Numbered from the stretch's first letter, positions 37,457 through 49,018 are shown. The stretch is DNA of 64,000 bases from Epiperipatus broadwayi (GCA_028023455.1 JAQFVV010000563.1:312001-376000), one strand, 5' to 3'. The notes: a model not told the origin generated them from the sequence alone. Translations and numbers: made by a program.

Positions 37457-38921
37457 TGAATAAATGTCTTTTTATTATCATAAGTCTAAGTTCATAAACA
37501 ATTAATAAAATCATCGTCTCAAAGATTAATTACTAATTACGTTGTCAACAGAAAAACATTAACACAACATGAGAGTGCAAATGAATGTGTGTTTTGGCAA
37601 ATAGTGATAATAATTAAAACGTGTATAAAAAAATGTAAATTACCTTACTGTAAATTATGCATAAAAATATATTATTTTGAATAAAATTAAATATTATAGT
37701 TAAAAAAAGTTTGTCTTGTATCAATTTTTTTCAAATTTGAAATTTTTTATTAGTCATATTTTATTTCCTTATTATTTTTTTGCACGAATTTTAAAGTAAT
37801 TTTACATTGGTGCTTTGCTTTTATGCGAATTTTGAAAAATCACAGACCGTCTCCCACCTTTTTCAATGTAAGTTATGTCTATTTTTGTGCGATTTCATTT
37901 GCGCGTGTTTTCTGAGGAACCTATCTATCGCGTAAAACGAGACCCAGGTGTATAGACTTCAGTCTACCCAATGAAATATGGACAATTGTAAGTTAGGAGT
38001 AATAAGCATGAAATGAAATGAAATACACAAATGAGAGAATATAGTGATATCAATGAAAGAATTAAGAAACTGAAATGGAAGTGAGCTAGACATATTTCTA
38101 TAAGAGATAATAATAAATGGATAGTTAAAATCATGAACTGGATCCTAAAAAATTGGTGATGATTAAAATAAAGACATGTGCTGGTGTTAAGTGAAGAAAA
38201 CTTGAGATTGGTAAAACAGGATTAAATTTTGAGAGACCTTCATCTTAGAGTATATCAATAATGGATCAAAGTAATCGTACTGATGAAGGAATAATCTAAT
38301 TCATCAAAAATGGATATAATGCTCATAAAGATTGTTAGCAAAGATGAAGATAACTAGCAACAACAACAATAATAATAATGACAACACTGTAATAATAATA
38401 ATAACTACTACAACAACCAATGTGCTATTATTACATTTGAAAACAACTAAATTTAAGACATTCTGAAGAAAGATCATTCATAAATCTATAAGCGTAAATA
38501 TCATTAACAGCATCTAATAATATTTTATTTAGATGAAAGACAAATGCTACCAGTTAGCCATTCATTATTCATGTTTACATAAATGTTTTGCATTAGAATA
38601 TTTTGGTGGATTGTTTCTGTAATTTTCAGTGAGTTATATTGTATTGTTTATTATTAATTGAAAGGAGATTCTTTGATGGTTTTTTGTTGCCTTAAAATAA
38701 CTGAGCACTGCAAATTCCTGACATTGACACAATACATTCATGGAGTTATAGTTGTTACTACTATCTGATTATTGATACAATAAGTAAAAATGAGTAGTCT
38801 GCTCACCAATATGTAATAATCAGCATAGTGAGTTCATTAACATTTTACCATCAAGTTTAAGACCAAGAAACATTGGGATCTTGCTTTTTAATTGCTTGAT
38901 AGTTCTTAACTGAAACATCAG

Positions 38922-40530
38922 TTGAATTTTCTTGAAGGAAGAATGAATGTGGGTGTAAATGATTTTTCATTACCAGATATTTACCACACCAGACAAACTA
39001 AATCATGGTCTTTATTGCCAAAAGGCTCTAAAATCAGTAGACAAAATAATGGTAAGCATGTGAAGGCAGAAGATGTAAAAAATCTCCTGAAAGTAGATTC
39101 AGACTGCCATTTAATGCTGATTTTGTTTTAGCTATGTACAACTGCACATCATTTTCAACTGAAGAAAGATTACATGAATTGGGATAAGAATTGCCTAATA
39201 TTAAAGGGACCTTGTTGGATTTTGTGAAGTTAAACAAAGATGAAGAGACAATTGATTTCAAAAGTGGATATGTACTTATAAAAGCATAAATGTTGTAAGC
39301 AGAAGTGAAGTGGAATTCATTATAAATAAAATAAAAAAAATATTGAGAAAATGAAGAGAGTATCAAATAAAGCAGAAAGATTAGTTAGTCATCTTAAAAA
39401 AATACATCAAATGCAGACAATTCAGAAGCTGCAACATGAACTCATTGGGATTAGGACATAAAAGATTATTATACAAATGTACAACGTGCTTTTGATCACA
39501 ACAAACAACATTTTAAAATTATCATGGTTAAGTTTAATGTTGGAATTGGAAAATGATTAAAAAATGAAAGTATTATGGCTAAATTGTATTACTGTGATAG
39601 AAAGATGGAAAATGTAGACTGATGAAATTTACAAAAAAAAAAATGTATATTATGAATTAGTTTTGAAAAAAAATGTCAAATGAAAATGGACACAAGAACA
39701 TCCAAATGAAGGTACAACAGAAAAGGATTATACTTTGAATAGCAAATAATAAATATTTCAATATTGTAATGTTGGTAATAATGCATCATAAGGCATCATC
39801 ATTGATTAAATCATTTTACTACAAAAACTATAAATATTACTATCTCACTGAATATTTTCAAAGAATTTAAATTAGAACTTGCTAGTTGTTTTATATTGAC
39901 TGAATAAATATGATTCAAACTTAACTGAGATCAATGTAAAAATAACTAAAACTCTTATGAAAACTACAACAAAAGATAGTAAAAAAAAAAAAAAAAAGCA
40001 ACAATTATCAGAAAATTTTCAACTGAAGCAAGACAAAAAAGAGGAACAACAAAATATTTCCAAATGATCCATTAAGAAGGTCAGAATATATGAGTTTTGT
40101 AAAATGATATGAGAATGAGATAATAATGATGTAAGAAAGTACAATTATGAATTGGCAAGGACAGAAACTTCAGACCATTCAATAAAATATGGGAAGTTGT
40201 ATTTTAGTAATAATAAATAACATCAAAAGTAAAATACTTAAATAAGAGAAGAAAAGGGTGTTTCTCACCTCATTAAAAAATTAAAATAACAAAACATAGC
40301 TGGGATGTTGCTAGAAATAATATTAATAGATGAATAGTTGAAAGCTTAAACTTGATCTCAAAAAATTGTATAAGATCAAAAAAGAGATTAAATGCTAGAT
40401 AAAATAAAAAAAAAAAGCAGTTTATTGGTATGATGTGGAGAAGAAAGGTCATGGATCAAAGAAACTAGATTAAAATTTGAAACTGTTTCATTCTAAAGTG
40501 AATCAATAATGAATGAAAATTACAAAGATA
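38922..40530 (+). mobile_element. RTE-type LINE with endonuclease remnant, RT deleted
   Basis: The plus strand reads a leader-like frame (38922-39131), then CTSFSTEERLHELG, LPNIKGTLLDFVKLNKDE and DFKSGYVL, matching the start of an APE endonuclease (T-N-RTL---E-L-EL, D--GL-E-R, SGH-LYY-G). SEVEFIINKIKKI, VSNKAERLVSHLKKIHQMQ and VQRAFDHNKQHFKIIMVKFN follow. The last is the MGDFN-KVG motif with its catalytic GD changed to VK. Only the C-terminal end follows, at about 40290-40510 (AGMLLE, DEWLKA-like, then ETVSF). The whole reverse transcriptase is missing, so this is an internally deleted, dead copy in the same orientation as its neighbour. Confidence 0.7.
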
Positions 40531-40889
40531 TTATTCTTTTTAACCAAAATAATCAAAAATGCCTTCTTGGAGTCAAACAAATGGAATGACTTAGTTGCAA
40601 AACTTAGTGTATTGAAACTCATAAGTCATTAACTCAATGAGTATAAGGTAAAAGTGATTGCTGGATAAATATATGAAATGCAGTTTTCATCACTATCTTA
40701 GAAAAAGGTTTGAAGATCTACTCAGCAATACTACCACTGTTCAATCATTATTCATACTTAGGTACAACTCTAAAGTGAAAAAGATATAGAATAAATTACT
40801 GCTATTAATTTCTTGTGTTTAAATAAAAATTTGATCATTAAGATAGTCTTCAGATTATTTCAGATTTATACATTCAATGAAATAACCTA

Positions 40890-41050
40890 TCATTTATTAC
40901 AATCGGTATGTTATAAGTTTTATAGAATTAGAGTAAATTTATTCAAATACCCTTCTAGTTGTCTAATTACCTGTGGCTATAGCATAGTTTTGAATAATGT
41001 TATTTTCTTTCCTTCAGGTGTTGCTGGTCTGATTAATAATATTTATAATT
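40890..41050. repeat. Foldback element family A, partial copy
   Basis: CTGTGGCTATAGCATAGTTT, TTTTCTTTCCTTCAGGTGTT and GCTGGTCTGATTAATAA match the left arm of the copy at 35446-36040 and the reversed right arm at 27.2 kb. Only one arm is visible. Confidence 0.6.
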
Positions 41051-41059
41051 ACATTTCTG

Positions 41060-43180
41060 GTTCTTTATAAAGTAGGGTAATAGTTATTATTCTATTTGAG
41101 TACCCAATGAGGGTGAATGCAAATATCGCAGGGATTGAGTATATTATTTTAGCTTCAATAAATATATGAAACACTATTCCCATAAGTACAGTTATACAAT
41201 TTGGATTACCATTTAATAAAAAAATAAATAAATGGATGAACGACTTACATTTGATCAATAAATAATGAATATTCTTATCAAACACACGTTATTAGTATTT
41301 TAAACTATAGCTCATCTTAATTAACTTCCCCTTGGATGAAAGTTCTTAGTTACTCATAATAAGATATCATACCATTTAAAATTGAAATGCAAATATTGTC
41401 TCATAAATATGAACCCAAGATGATGTTATCTCTAAGTGCAATCTTTCACTTGTAAAACAAATGGAAGATTAATGTAGCTATTTTTCAGCTGAAATTTCAA
41501 TGGTTTAATTGATATATAATTATCATTCAAGGTATGAGTATTACTTATATTCACATTAAACTAATGCTGATGAGAAAAAAATATAATACCCCCCCACTCC
41601 ACTCACACACGGGGCTTTTCACACTAAGAACTTTTCATATACCGTAATTTGTATCGCTTCTCTTTCCACATCCTTCTGTTTAAGAAAAGTACAATTTTTA
41701 ATTGTTAGAAAAGCAATATGTAGTCCATGATGATTATTTATCTTTCTTTACGGTATATTATTACATTTTTATTTGCATATTTCTGAATTATAAATACAGG
41801 AATAGATGTGTAAGAGTTAATTCTACGTTTTTAAAGTTATATAAAATGTTCGGACAAATAGTATATAAACAAATTACTTACAAATAGGTGAATATATATA
41901 TATATTCCCTTATCTTTTCAATAGCACACAATTTTCAAACAAAATTTCAAAAATGTATCCTGTGATGAAGGTTTTTTATCTGCAGTTACTGTTGTTAATA
42001 TTACTTTTAAGTAAGAAGAGACTAGCAAAGTTACAAAAAAAAAAAAATCCATTATACTGGAAAAATTTAATGAATATAGTGAGAAAAAAAGTAAACATCC
42101 AGCAAAGCAGCATAAAATGTACATAAAAATTAATAAAAAAAAGAGAGGAAAAAAGCTTTATTAAAAACTTAATTCATTCTCTACAAACTGGTATCTTTGT
42201 GTGTTCTCTCTTCTCTCTCTTAGTTAATGCTTCTTTTTTTTTACTTTTGAAATTGTTTGTTTATTTTCATCAGACTAATCATTCAAAGTTTTTGGAAATG
42301 TTATATTTATTTATATATAGTGAATTTCAAAAGTAAATAAAGATAGAAAAAACATTCATTAAAAAAAGAATTTATACAAGTAATAACATGTTAATATATC
42401 TTAATTATATAAAGAGCTCCAAACTGGAGATACTGCATTAAATTATAATGTGCAATTGGAAGCAATGGCAAATGATTTCTTTCCATCATTAGGCAGAAAA
42501 ACAAACTTCACATATATGGAGAACTAAGTTTTACGTAAAAGTTTGACATATATTAAACAATACCAACAAAGTGATATCACTTTATTCAGTAATCCTCAGT
42601 TAAACAGCATACTAGAGATTACCTAACTATAGCTGTAAGTAAATCATTCTAGGAAAACTACCTAACTATAGTTGTAAGTAATGAAAATTAACTAATTTCT
42701 GGCTAATAACCGATCAATGACATAACAAATGAGAGGACGACTTATCGAAGTTTCTAAATATAAAATAGTATAAAAAGATCATAGACAATTATTTTAAAAA
42801 TTTGAATCCAATGTATAGATCTGGCCCAAAATTTGTATACTTTAGAACCTAATTTATCAAAAAATCGAGTGATATGGCAGAAGTCATTTCATTTTGTTTT
42901 GATAGTGGTATGGTTATAATAAATAAAATTTTAAATATCTTTACTTGCTTAATGTTTGAATTATCTTATTCTTGCAGATAAACGTATAACTTGTTTTATA
43001 AATGTTTTTTCTACACCCAAAACAACAACAATCTAAAGAATACTTTAACAAGTTCCGATTAATATATATTTTGTAAATTATCACTTAAGCACACAATCCA
43101 TCCAAGCATGTGTTGTGTCATATACAGAAAAAATATGTGTAAAAACAGATACTGAGCTATAACTGTAGTAAGAAAGTAAT
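41060..43180. other. AT-rich stretch with small tandem repeat
   Basis: A 39-bp-period duplication lies at 42610-42682 (TACCTAACTATAGCTGTAAG twice). A TATA tract is at 41891-41906. No coding signal was recognised. Confidence 0.45.
42610..42682. repeat. 39-bp direct duplication
   Basis: TACCTAACTATAGCTGTAAGTAA at 42620 recurs as TACCTAACTATAGTTGTAAGTAA at 42659 with a single change. Confidence 0.8.
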
Positions 43181-43194
43181 AAATTAATAATTTG

Positions 43195-43440
43195 TTGCTT
43201 AGAAGGTCATTTGACATTTAAAGCAGTGAAACTGAGAGTACGTTTCATTCCAAAGACCTTTAGCTCTTAGGCCCATCATTTTTCCATTATACTAAATCGT
43301 ACAGAGAATATCAACCAAATGGTTCATTGGTCTGAAGATCATTTGATATTTGAATATAGGAAGTAATAAAGTGAATAATCAATTCAGAGATCTGTAGCTC
43401 TTAGATATCATCCCTATATGACTGCACTAAACAATACATT
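43195..43440 (-). repeat. SINE-related units, minus strand
   Basis: Minus-strand reading gives GTTTAGTGCAGTCATATAGG (A box TAGTGCAGTCA-like) near 43412-43432, and a related ATTTAGTATAATGGAAAAAT near 43280-43300. GAGCTACAGATCTCTGAATT and GAGCTAAAGGTCTTTGGAAT follow each. Two related units therefore lie in tandem about 130 bases apart. Confidence 0.5.
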
Positions 43441-43554
43441 TCCCTTATAATACATTTTATTTTATAAGAATCTTAAAAGTAAACTACTTAAGCATCCCAA
43501 GATATCTACTACTAGATATAATTCTATTTCTGAGCCTTTTTTTATATTAAACTC

Positions 43555-43690
43555 CATAAATAACTATTTGTTGCCCATATGATTTTGTGATAGATTCAAG
43601 GACTTAAAAATTGCAGTTTAATTTTGTCATTTCTGGAGCTTGAATAAAATATGATTTACTAAACAATAAATACTTTACCTTTTTTTTTTT
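43555..43690 (+). repeat. SINE tail copy
   Basis: GTCATTTCTGGAGCTTGAAT followed by AAAATATGATTTACTAAACA and ATAAATACTTTACC, then a 16-base T run, matches the family tail order seen at 2.3 and 10.8 kb. Confidence 0.45.
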
Positions 43691-43699
43691 TTTTTACTA

Positions 43700-44340
43700 T
43701 TTACTGAAATTGTAGTCTATACTAAAATCTAACTTACATTAAAAGCAAATAAGTTATTAACTAAATGTGAAGATTACATTAGCCAATCAATCTCTGCAAG
43801 TAAAATCCAAACTAAATTGCAAGTCTTTTTTTTTTGTTTTTTGTTGGAAAACTTGATCATTTACTATTCTCAAGTATAGTCCATCAAAAGAGGAGTCAAC
43901 TATTTTAGTTCTCATGCATAATATGAATTTTAAATGATAATACTAAATGAATACCTAATAAGAATGCCTTGATTTCTATTGGCCTGGCCAATGTTTTGTA
44001 GTGCTATTTTTTTTTTAGACACTACAATTGACAGATTAATATATCTTTTATCACCCATATAAAAAAAAAATTAGAAATGAAATTTTATTTAAATGAATAT
44101 ATCTCCTTTTCTTAGTATAGCAAGATGCAACTCTATAATACTTTTTTCATGTAATCCAAAAATTGTTTCACAGATATTGCATCAAAATAGCATTAAATAA
44201 CATTATAATGGAAATTACATCAGAAAAAAATTATTTAAAGCCATTTGTTTAAAAATTGAAAATCAGAATATATAAAATAAAATATAAAAAAAAAAGTTTA
44301 CATATTAGTACTTCATATTCAAATAACTTTTCTGTCACTT
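43700..44340. other. AT-rich stretch, possible decayed direct repeat
   Basis: GATTAATATATCTTTTATCACC near 44034 resembles AATTAATATATCTCTTTGCACC near 44918. The similarity is short and may be chance. No gene is seen. Confidence 0.3.
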
Positions 44341-44350
44341 AACCACTTTT

Positions 44351-44512
44351 ATAATATTAATATCATCTATGTTCTTTATTACTTTTACAATGCTTTTTTT
44401 TACAACCAAGATAGTTTTGATTGCCGAGAAATCTTCTTAAGAACTTCTAAATATATCTCCAAATCTTAAGCATTGTAAAAGTAATAAAGAACATAGATGA
44501 TATTAATATTAT
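44351..44512. repeat. Perfect 45-bp inverted repeat (hairpin)
   Basis: Arm 44351-44395 is the exact reverse complement of 44468-44512 with a 72-base loop. The arms begin ATAATATTAATATCATCTAT and end TACAATGCTT. There is no mismatch over 45 bases, whereas other inverted repeats in the window are well diverged. Confidence 0.95.
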
Positions 44513-44519
44513 ATGAATT

Positions 44520-46480
44520 TGGCAATGCAATACAAAAGATAAAGTTAGCCACTTTTAATTAGCTCTTTTCCATTTCCAATGCTTGAATTACCTGTATCGT
44601 CTTATGAAGATTAACACAATGCTCGAATCATTAACTAAATGATTTTGAACTGAATTTCAGCTGAATAAAGTACAAAAAAATCTAATTTTGTTCAACTGAA
44701 TGAAATCATTGTAATCAATATGTCCCTTGTAGATTTAATTATCACATAATCTACCAAGGAATTGGCAATACAATTATTATTGCTATTGAATTATAAAAGT
44801 TGTTTTTATCAAAAAGTCTTCTCAAGACTTTATCATTAAATAAGAATATTAAATGAATCCACCCAAAAAGGTAACCTGTTTTATTTTAGCATTTGTATTG
44901 TTTTGAAGTGTTGATAAATTAATATATCTCTTTGCACCTTTATAAATAAAGAATAAGTACGATATTTTTTAATATATGAATAAAGTTCTCCTATTTTCTC
45001 TTGCATAATGAAAACCTAAGTATAGTATATCATGGCTTTCTTTAGAAAATTTAATGCTTCAATGAATAATAGTATGCCATAGCTTTTCTTAATGGTAGTT
45101 AAATTATTCCCTGTATCACATGTAGAATTTTCCCAAAGATCAGCTATGGATAAATGTATGTAGCTATACTTTTTTACAATACTTTTGCATTAAACTTTCT
45201 TTACCAGGTCTTGAACCTCCTACAAGAAAAATACAAAAATGGTTTATTGTTTTAATAGTGAAATTGATATATTACTGAAAATAGTTACGTGCATGCTAAA
45301 AAGATCATCCAATACAAAAAGTATTCCTGACTTATCATACTTTGTAAGACATCAAATTCCATCAGATCTGATGCTTAAAATGTAATTTTTATATTTACAT
45401 AAAGTATTTGTTATTAGATCAACTTTAAATTTTCACAGAATTAGATTAAGTATGATTTAACTTGCGATAGCCACAATGCAATTTAATAATGTAAATGCTT
45501 CAAGCAGTATCTCATATCTCTCCTAAGAAAGGTATTCATTTTTTATAATAATCATTTCAACTTTAATTTTCTTATTATAAACATTATTTACAATGAGTAT
45601 TGTAATATTTGAATATAAAAAATTTAAAAATATAACCATAAAATCATAAAAATGAAGAAATAAAATTACTTTTCTTTAAAAAATCTAACTGGAATCACTT
45701 TTTATTATTGTAAGCATTTTATTTACAATACATATTATAATACTTATCTTAAAAAGTGGAAAAAATAGAAATAATTTGCAAAACATAGAGAAAAATTACT
45801 TAACTTTAGATTATAAACAGTATGGGATAATACTCCTTATAAAAAAAGCATAAATTTTATATCATATGAACTAAATTCAAACTAATTTAATTTCTGTAAA
45901 ATAGAGACAAACATAAGAAGGTACTGAGGTGGTCACATGATTCAATTTTTAAAAAAATCTGACATTAAGGCATTTGAAAATTTATAGGAGTATCACATAC
46001 CAGTTGTAGCCATTTTGGGTTAATATTATAGCTTGTGATACAGCAAGAAAAATATTTTTGGATGATTAAAATATCAAGAGAACATAGTATAGAAACAAAT
46101 TTTGTTACAATCAACATATCTCTTCACAGTTCTTGGCTAGAAAGTTTGTCATATTGTCCCAAATATAATGCTTATGTTGTTGTTTATATTTGTAACATCC
46201 TAAATCATTATTCTTAATAATGGTTTTGTCCTTCATACTGATTTATCAATAAATAATATGCAGTCAGTGCCAATTTAATATATGTTCCCTGCTATTTTGG
46301 ACACAAGAGAAAGCCACAAAACCACTGTTGACACAAGCAATCAATAAAAATGTGAGATAATACCGCTGCCAATTGGTAAGAAGTGGACCAGATAGTTTAT
46401 ACAATTCACATAAAAATTGTCATTCTTATCAGAAAAATAAAAATAAAAAACATACAAAACTTTCATAATAAAATCAAATA
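44520..46480. other. AT-rich stretch, exon candidates only
   Basis: On the minus strand near 45997-46027, a pyrimidine tract precedes a segment with CCCAAAATGGCTACAACTG followed by GTATGTGA, which could be a start exon (MATT) but is too short to judge. Otherwise nothing is recognised. Confidence 0.35.
45205..45219 (-). other. Candidate 15-nt microexon on the gene 1 strand
   Basis: On the minus strand ATTTTTGTATTTTTCTTGTAG is one of the best acceptors in the window. It is followed by GAGGTTCAAGACCTG and GTAAAG. Read through instead, one frame continues as GSRPGKESLMQKYCKKV and a stop. It could be a microexon, an alternative last exon or chance. Confidence 0.25.
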
Positions 46481-46489
46481 TCAAAAAAG

Positions 46490-47560
46490 GAAACAAAAAC
46501 AAATTAGCATAATAAAAAATTAAAAACAATACTAAAGTATTTTATTTTTAAAATATGGCACATCAAAAAACAATATTTACCAAATTTTAGTAATTAGGAA
46601 AAGGACTTAAGAATTAGCATAATCACTTGACCAAAAAAAAAATCAAATAATTCTTGGGATCAAAAAATCAGAAAAAAAATTGTGCAATAAAAAATTAAAA
46701 ACACTACTAAAGTATTTTTCTTTTATAATAGTCCATAGTGTATCAAATGTATGGTGAATGCAAAAAAATTCAAGAACTTTTGCAGGACAAAAAAAAATGC
46801 AGGGAGTGAACATTTTCAAAAATAATAGTTTAGCAAATTTTGGTCAAAAAAAAAAAAAATTAAAAAACATAAGCTGCACATAATAAATATTAAAAATAAT
46901 TATACAACAAATAAACAAAACTATAAAAACATATTACACATGATTAAAAAAATAAATAAAAGGTTTGCAAAACAATAGTTTAGCAAATATTAATATTTGA
47001 CTAACTACTGAAGAATGAAGCATGGTTTAGTAAATATTAACATTTGACAAAATAACTAACTTCTTACATGAAAGAACATTAAAATTATTTCTATAAATAA
47101 ATGAACATTATTAAAAAATTATCAAAGTAACCTACAAAAGAGTAAAACAAGCGCTTATGGTGGCAGAGTAGAATTTGATATTTGGCCAAACTATTTTGTT
47201 AAATGGTATTTTAAGATGTTCATCAGTAAATTAATACATTATCTGTAATTACTAAATATTAAAATCAAAACATTACGGATTTTTTCTGTGTGCAACAAAA
47301 AAAAAATTCAAAAAACTTTGCAGAACAAAAAAAAATGCAAAGTAGAAAAATTCAAAGACAATCGTTTAACAAATAATGCACCCCACCCCCCCCACCCCAA
47401 AAAAAAAAACAAATTAAAGAACATAAGCCATGCACAATAAATATTAAAATTAATTTTATAACTAATAAATAAAACTATGAAAGCACATTACACACAGTTT
47501 AAAAAAGAATAAAATTTCAAAAACAATAGTTTGGCAAATAATATTTGACCACAAAAAAAT
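46490..47560. repeat. Decayed duplicated AT-rich repeat, about 590-bp spacing
   Basis: Segments near 46750-46990 and 47285-47545 share, in order, GCAAAAAAATTCAAGAACTT / ACAAAAAAAAAATTCAAAAAAC, GGACAAAAAAAAATGCAGGG / AACAAAAAAAAATGCAAAGT, ACATAAGCTGCACATAATAA / ACATAAGCCATGCACAATAA, and AAAACAATAGTTTAGCAAAT / AAAACAATAGTTTGGCAAAT. A third, shorter piece lies at 46505-46590. Either an old tandem duplication or a minisatellite-like repeat. Confidence 0.6.
47382..47409. repeat. C-rich then A-rich low-complexity tract
   Basis: CCCCACCCCCCCCACCCC is followed directly by 11-12 A, within one unit of the decayed repeat. Confidence 0.9.
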
Positions 47561-47619
47561 TACTAGCATCTATTAAAGTAACACATGATCACATTTCCTA
47601 TACTAGCACATTAATTGTT

Positions 47620-47728
47620 GATAAACAGAGCAAAACTCTCCATACAGTATTGCCACCTGTGCTAAACAGAGTAATCAATGGATGCCAGAAGGTGGCAATA
47701 CTGTATGGAGAGTTTTGCTCTGTTTATC
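47620..47728. repeat. Perfect 39-bp inverted repeat (hairpin)
   Basis: Arm 47620-47658 (GATAAACAGAGCAAAACTCT and on to ATTGCCACCT) is the exact reverse complement of 47690-47728, with a 31-base loop. The arm contains the start of dispersed family B (copies at 9.42 and 19.2 kb), so the hairpin is two family B ends head to head, or a family B derived MITE. The total of 109 bases would fold into a long perfect RNA stem. Confidence 0.95.
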
Positions 47729-47759
47729 TATTAAAGTATGTAAGTTGTACATAGTTGTG

Positions 47760-49000
47760 TCAACAGCGCTTTTTGGGCTCACTCTGGTATCCAAAATGGT
47801 GGAGAGTCCATACTAAATTGACATGATGCAGTCTATTAAGAATAGAAAAAATGGATATGTCAATTTAAAACAATTTTATAGTAAAGAGCAGCACGTGTAA
47901 CTTCACAACAATTTCAACATAATTATTTTTAAATATTGATCAATGCAAAATGGAGTCTCTTCCGATTTTAATTCAGTTTTCTCAATCCATAGTCCCTCTT
48001 CTCCACATAATCTCAAGCAACCTTTCTTGTCTCATCCATCCATCTCATATATACTATCTTTCTAAGCCTTAAAATTTGAGCACTGCAATTTACACTGTGG
48101 AAACAATCATGTGTATAAAAAACTTTAGCAATCATTTTTATTTAAAATCAGCATATTTCAAGTTTGGCTGGATTACATTAAACAGTATATGTTTATATAT
48201 TAATAAATAATAAAGTTATATTTAATTCATAATATACATCCATGTACATGTTTATATAGAAGTTATTTATATATGTGTGTGTAGAATATAAACATCTGTG
48301 TGTACGTGTGTATTAGGATGCAAACATTTCTTTGACTAATCATTCTTTTCTTTCTATTTCTAATTCTGTACATCTAAATCTGAAACTTTACTAGATATTA
48401 ATTTTAATCTTATTAATCTGAAGCCAATGACAGATCATGAAATAGCAAATTGTATGTATTAGGCGTTATGGCCTCCTTCATGCGGAAATGGAAAAATGAG
48501 ATTGGGAAAACAGATTTCTTAATTATAATGTCAGCAGGTGGGTTGCCCAATAACAAGGCTTACATTCAAAGCTTCTTAACAGATTTTTACAAGAACATCG
48601 GGATTCTTTTTAGTAGACATCATTTTGAAATTACAAAAAAAAAAAAAGGATTTTTTTACATTTTATTTATTATTTACAGCAATTTCACAACTTTACAATT
48701 AATGAGAATAAATAAAAAATAATTTCCACATTAATAAGCAATAATCTAAATCTCACATGATAACATAAAAGAGAAAAAGATTTTTTTTTTTAAATAAATA
48801 AATTAATAGTTTAAACACATACTTTACATTTTAAAAAAATCGAATGTATATAATAAGCCCAGTGCATATATGTATACTGCACTATTATATTTCTTCAAAA
48901 TAAAAATAATGTAAAAGAACCTTTACTGTTTAGTGAAATGGCAGAATGGTAAACTCTAAGCTAAAAAAATGAGATTCATTCTTTGTTGAATAACTTCATT
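47760..49000. other. Mostly AT-rich; one higher-complexity island
   Basis: At 48430-48630 the base composition is more mixed and a plus-strand frame reads RKWKNEIGKTDFLIIMSAGG, ending near a 13-base A run (48635-48648). It might be a retrocopied fragment with a poly-A end, but I recognise no protein and see no flanking duplication. Confidence 0.3.
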
Positions 49001-49018
49001 AAAAAAAAAAAAAAAACA
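48915..49018 (+). repeat. SINE copy ending in poly-A
   Basis: TGTTTAGTGAAATGGCAGAA with TGGTAAACTC is a tRNA-like head (A-box-like TTTAGTGAAATGG), followed after about 60 bases by a 17-base A run (49001-49017). Short and probably truncated. Confidence 0.45.

Larger units (their letters stand above)
36841..37952. mobile_element. 1.1-kb TIR DNA transposon inserted in RTE
   Basis: The ends are perfect 14-base inverted repeats, TACACCTGGGTCTC, continuing imperfectly (TTTTTATGC against GTTTTACGC). TA flanks both ends (36839-36840 and 37953-37954), consistent with a TA target duplication. It splits the RTE reading frame between the TWTFNKKNN motif and the following segment, so it inserted into an existing RTE copy. 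No transposase frame is inside, so it is nonautonomous. The superfamily is not resolved: TA duplication is shared by Tc1/mariner and others. Confidence 0.8.
36340..38416 (+). mobile_element. RTE-type LINE 3' half, interrupted by a TIR element
   Basis: In order on the plus strand: FFKNTGITIK (RT palm entry); ESKKALKINAKKSKVMFNGF, matching the GLKIN--KTKVM motif after the RT catalytic site; NFGWSAIGRNKLRLKGN, matching RI--GW-AFG; YRSKTWTFNKKNN, matching YG-ETWT--K; then the inserted element 36841-37952; then NEIHK, RIKKLKWK with ARHI, and a C-terminal QQWID-like end. It closes near 38290 and a CAA/AAT simple repeat follows (38360-38416), as is usual for RTE tails. Many stops and frameshifts mark a dead copy. 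The FADD catalytic region itself is unreadable. Confidence 0.75.
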
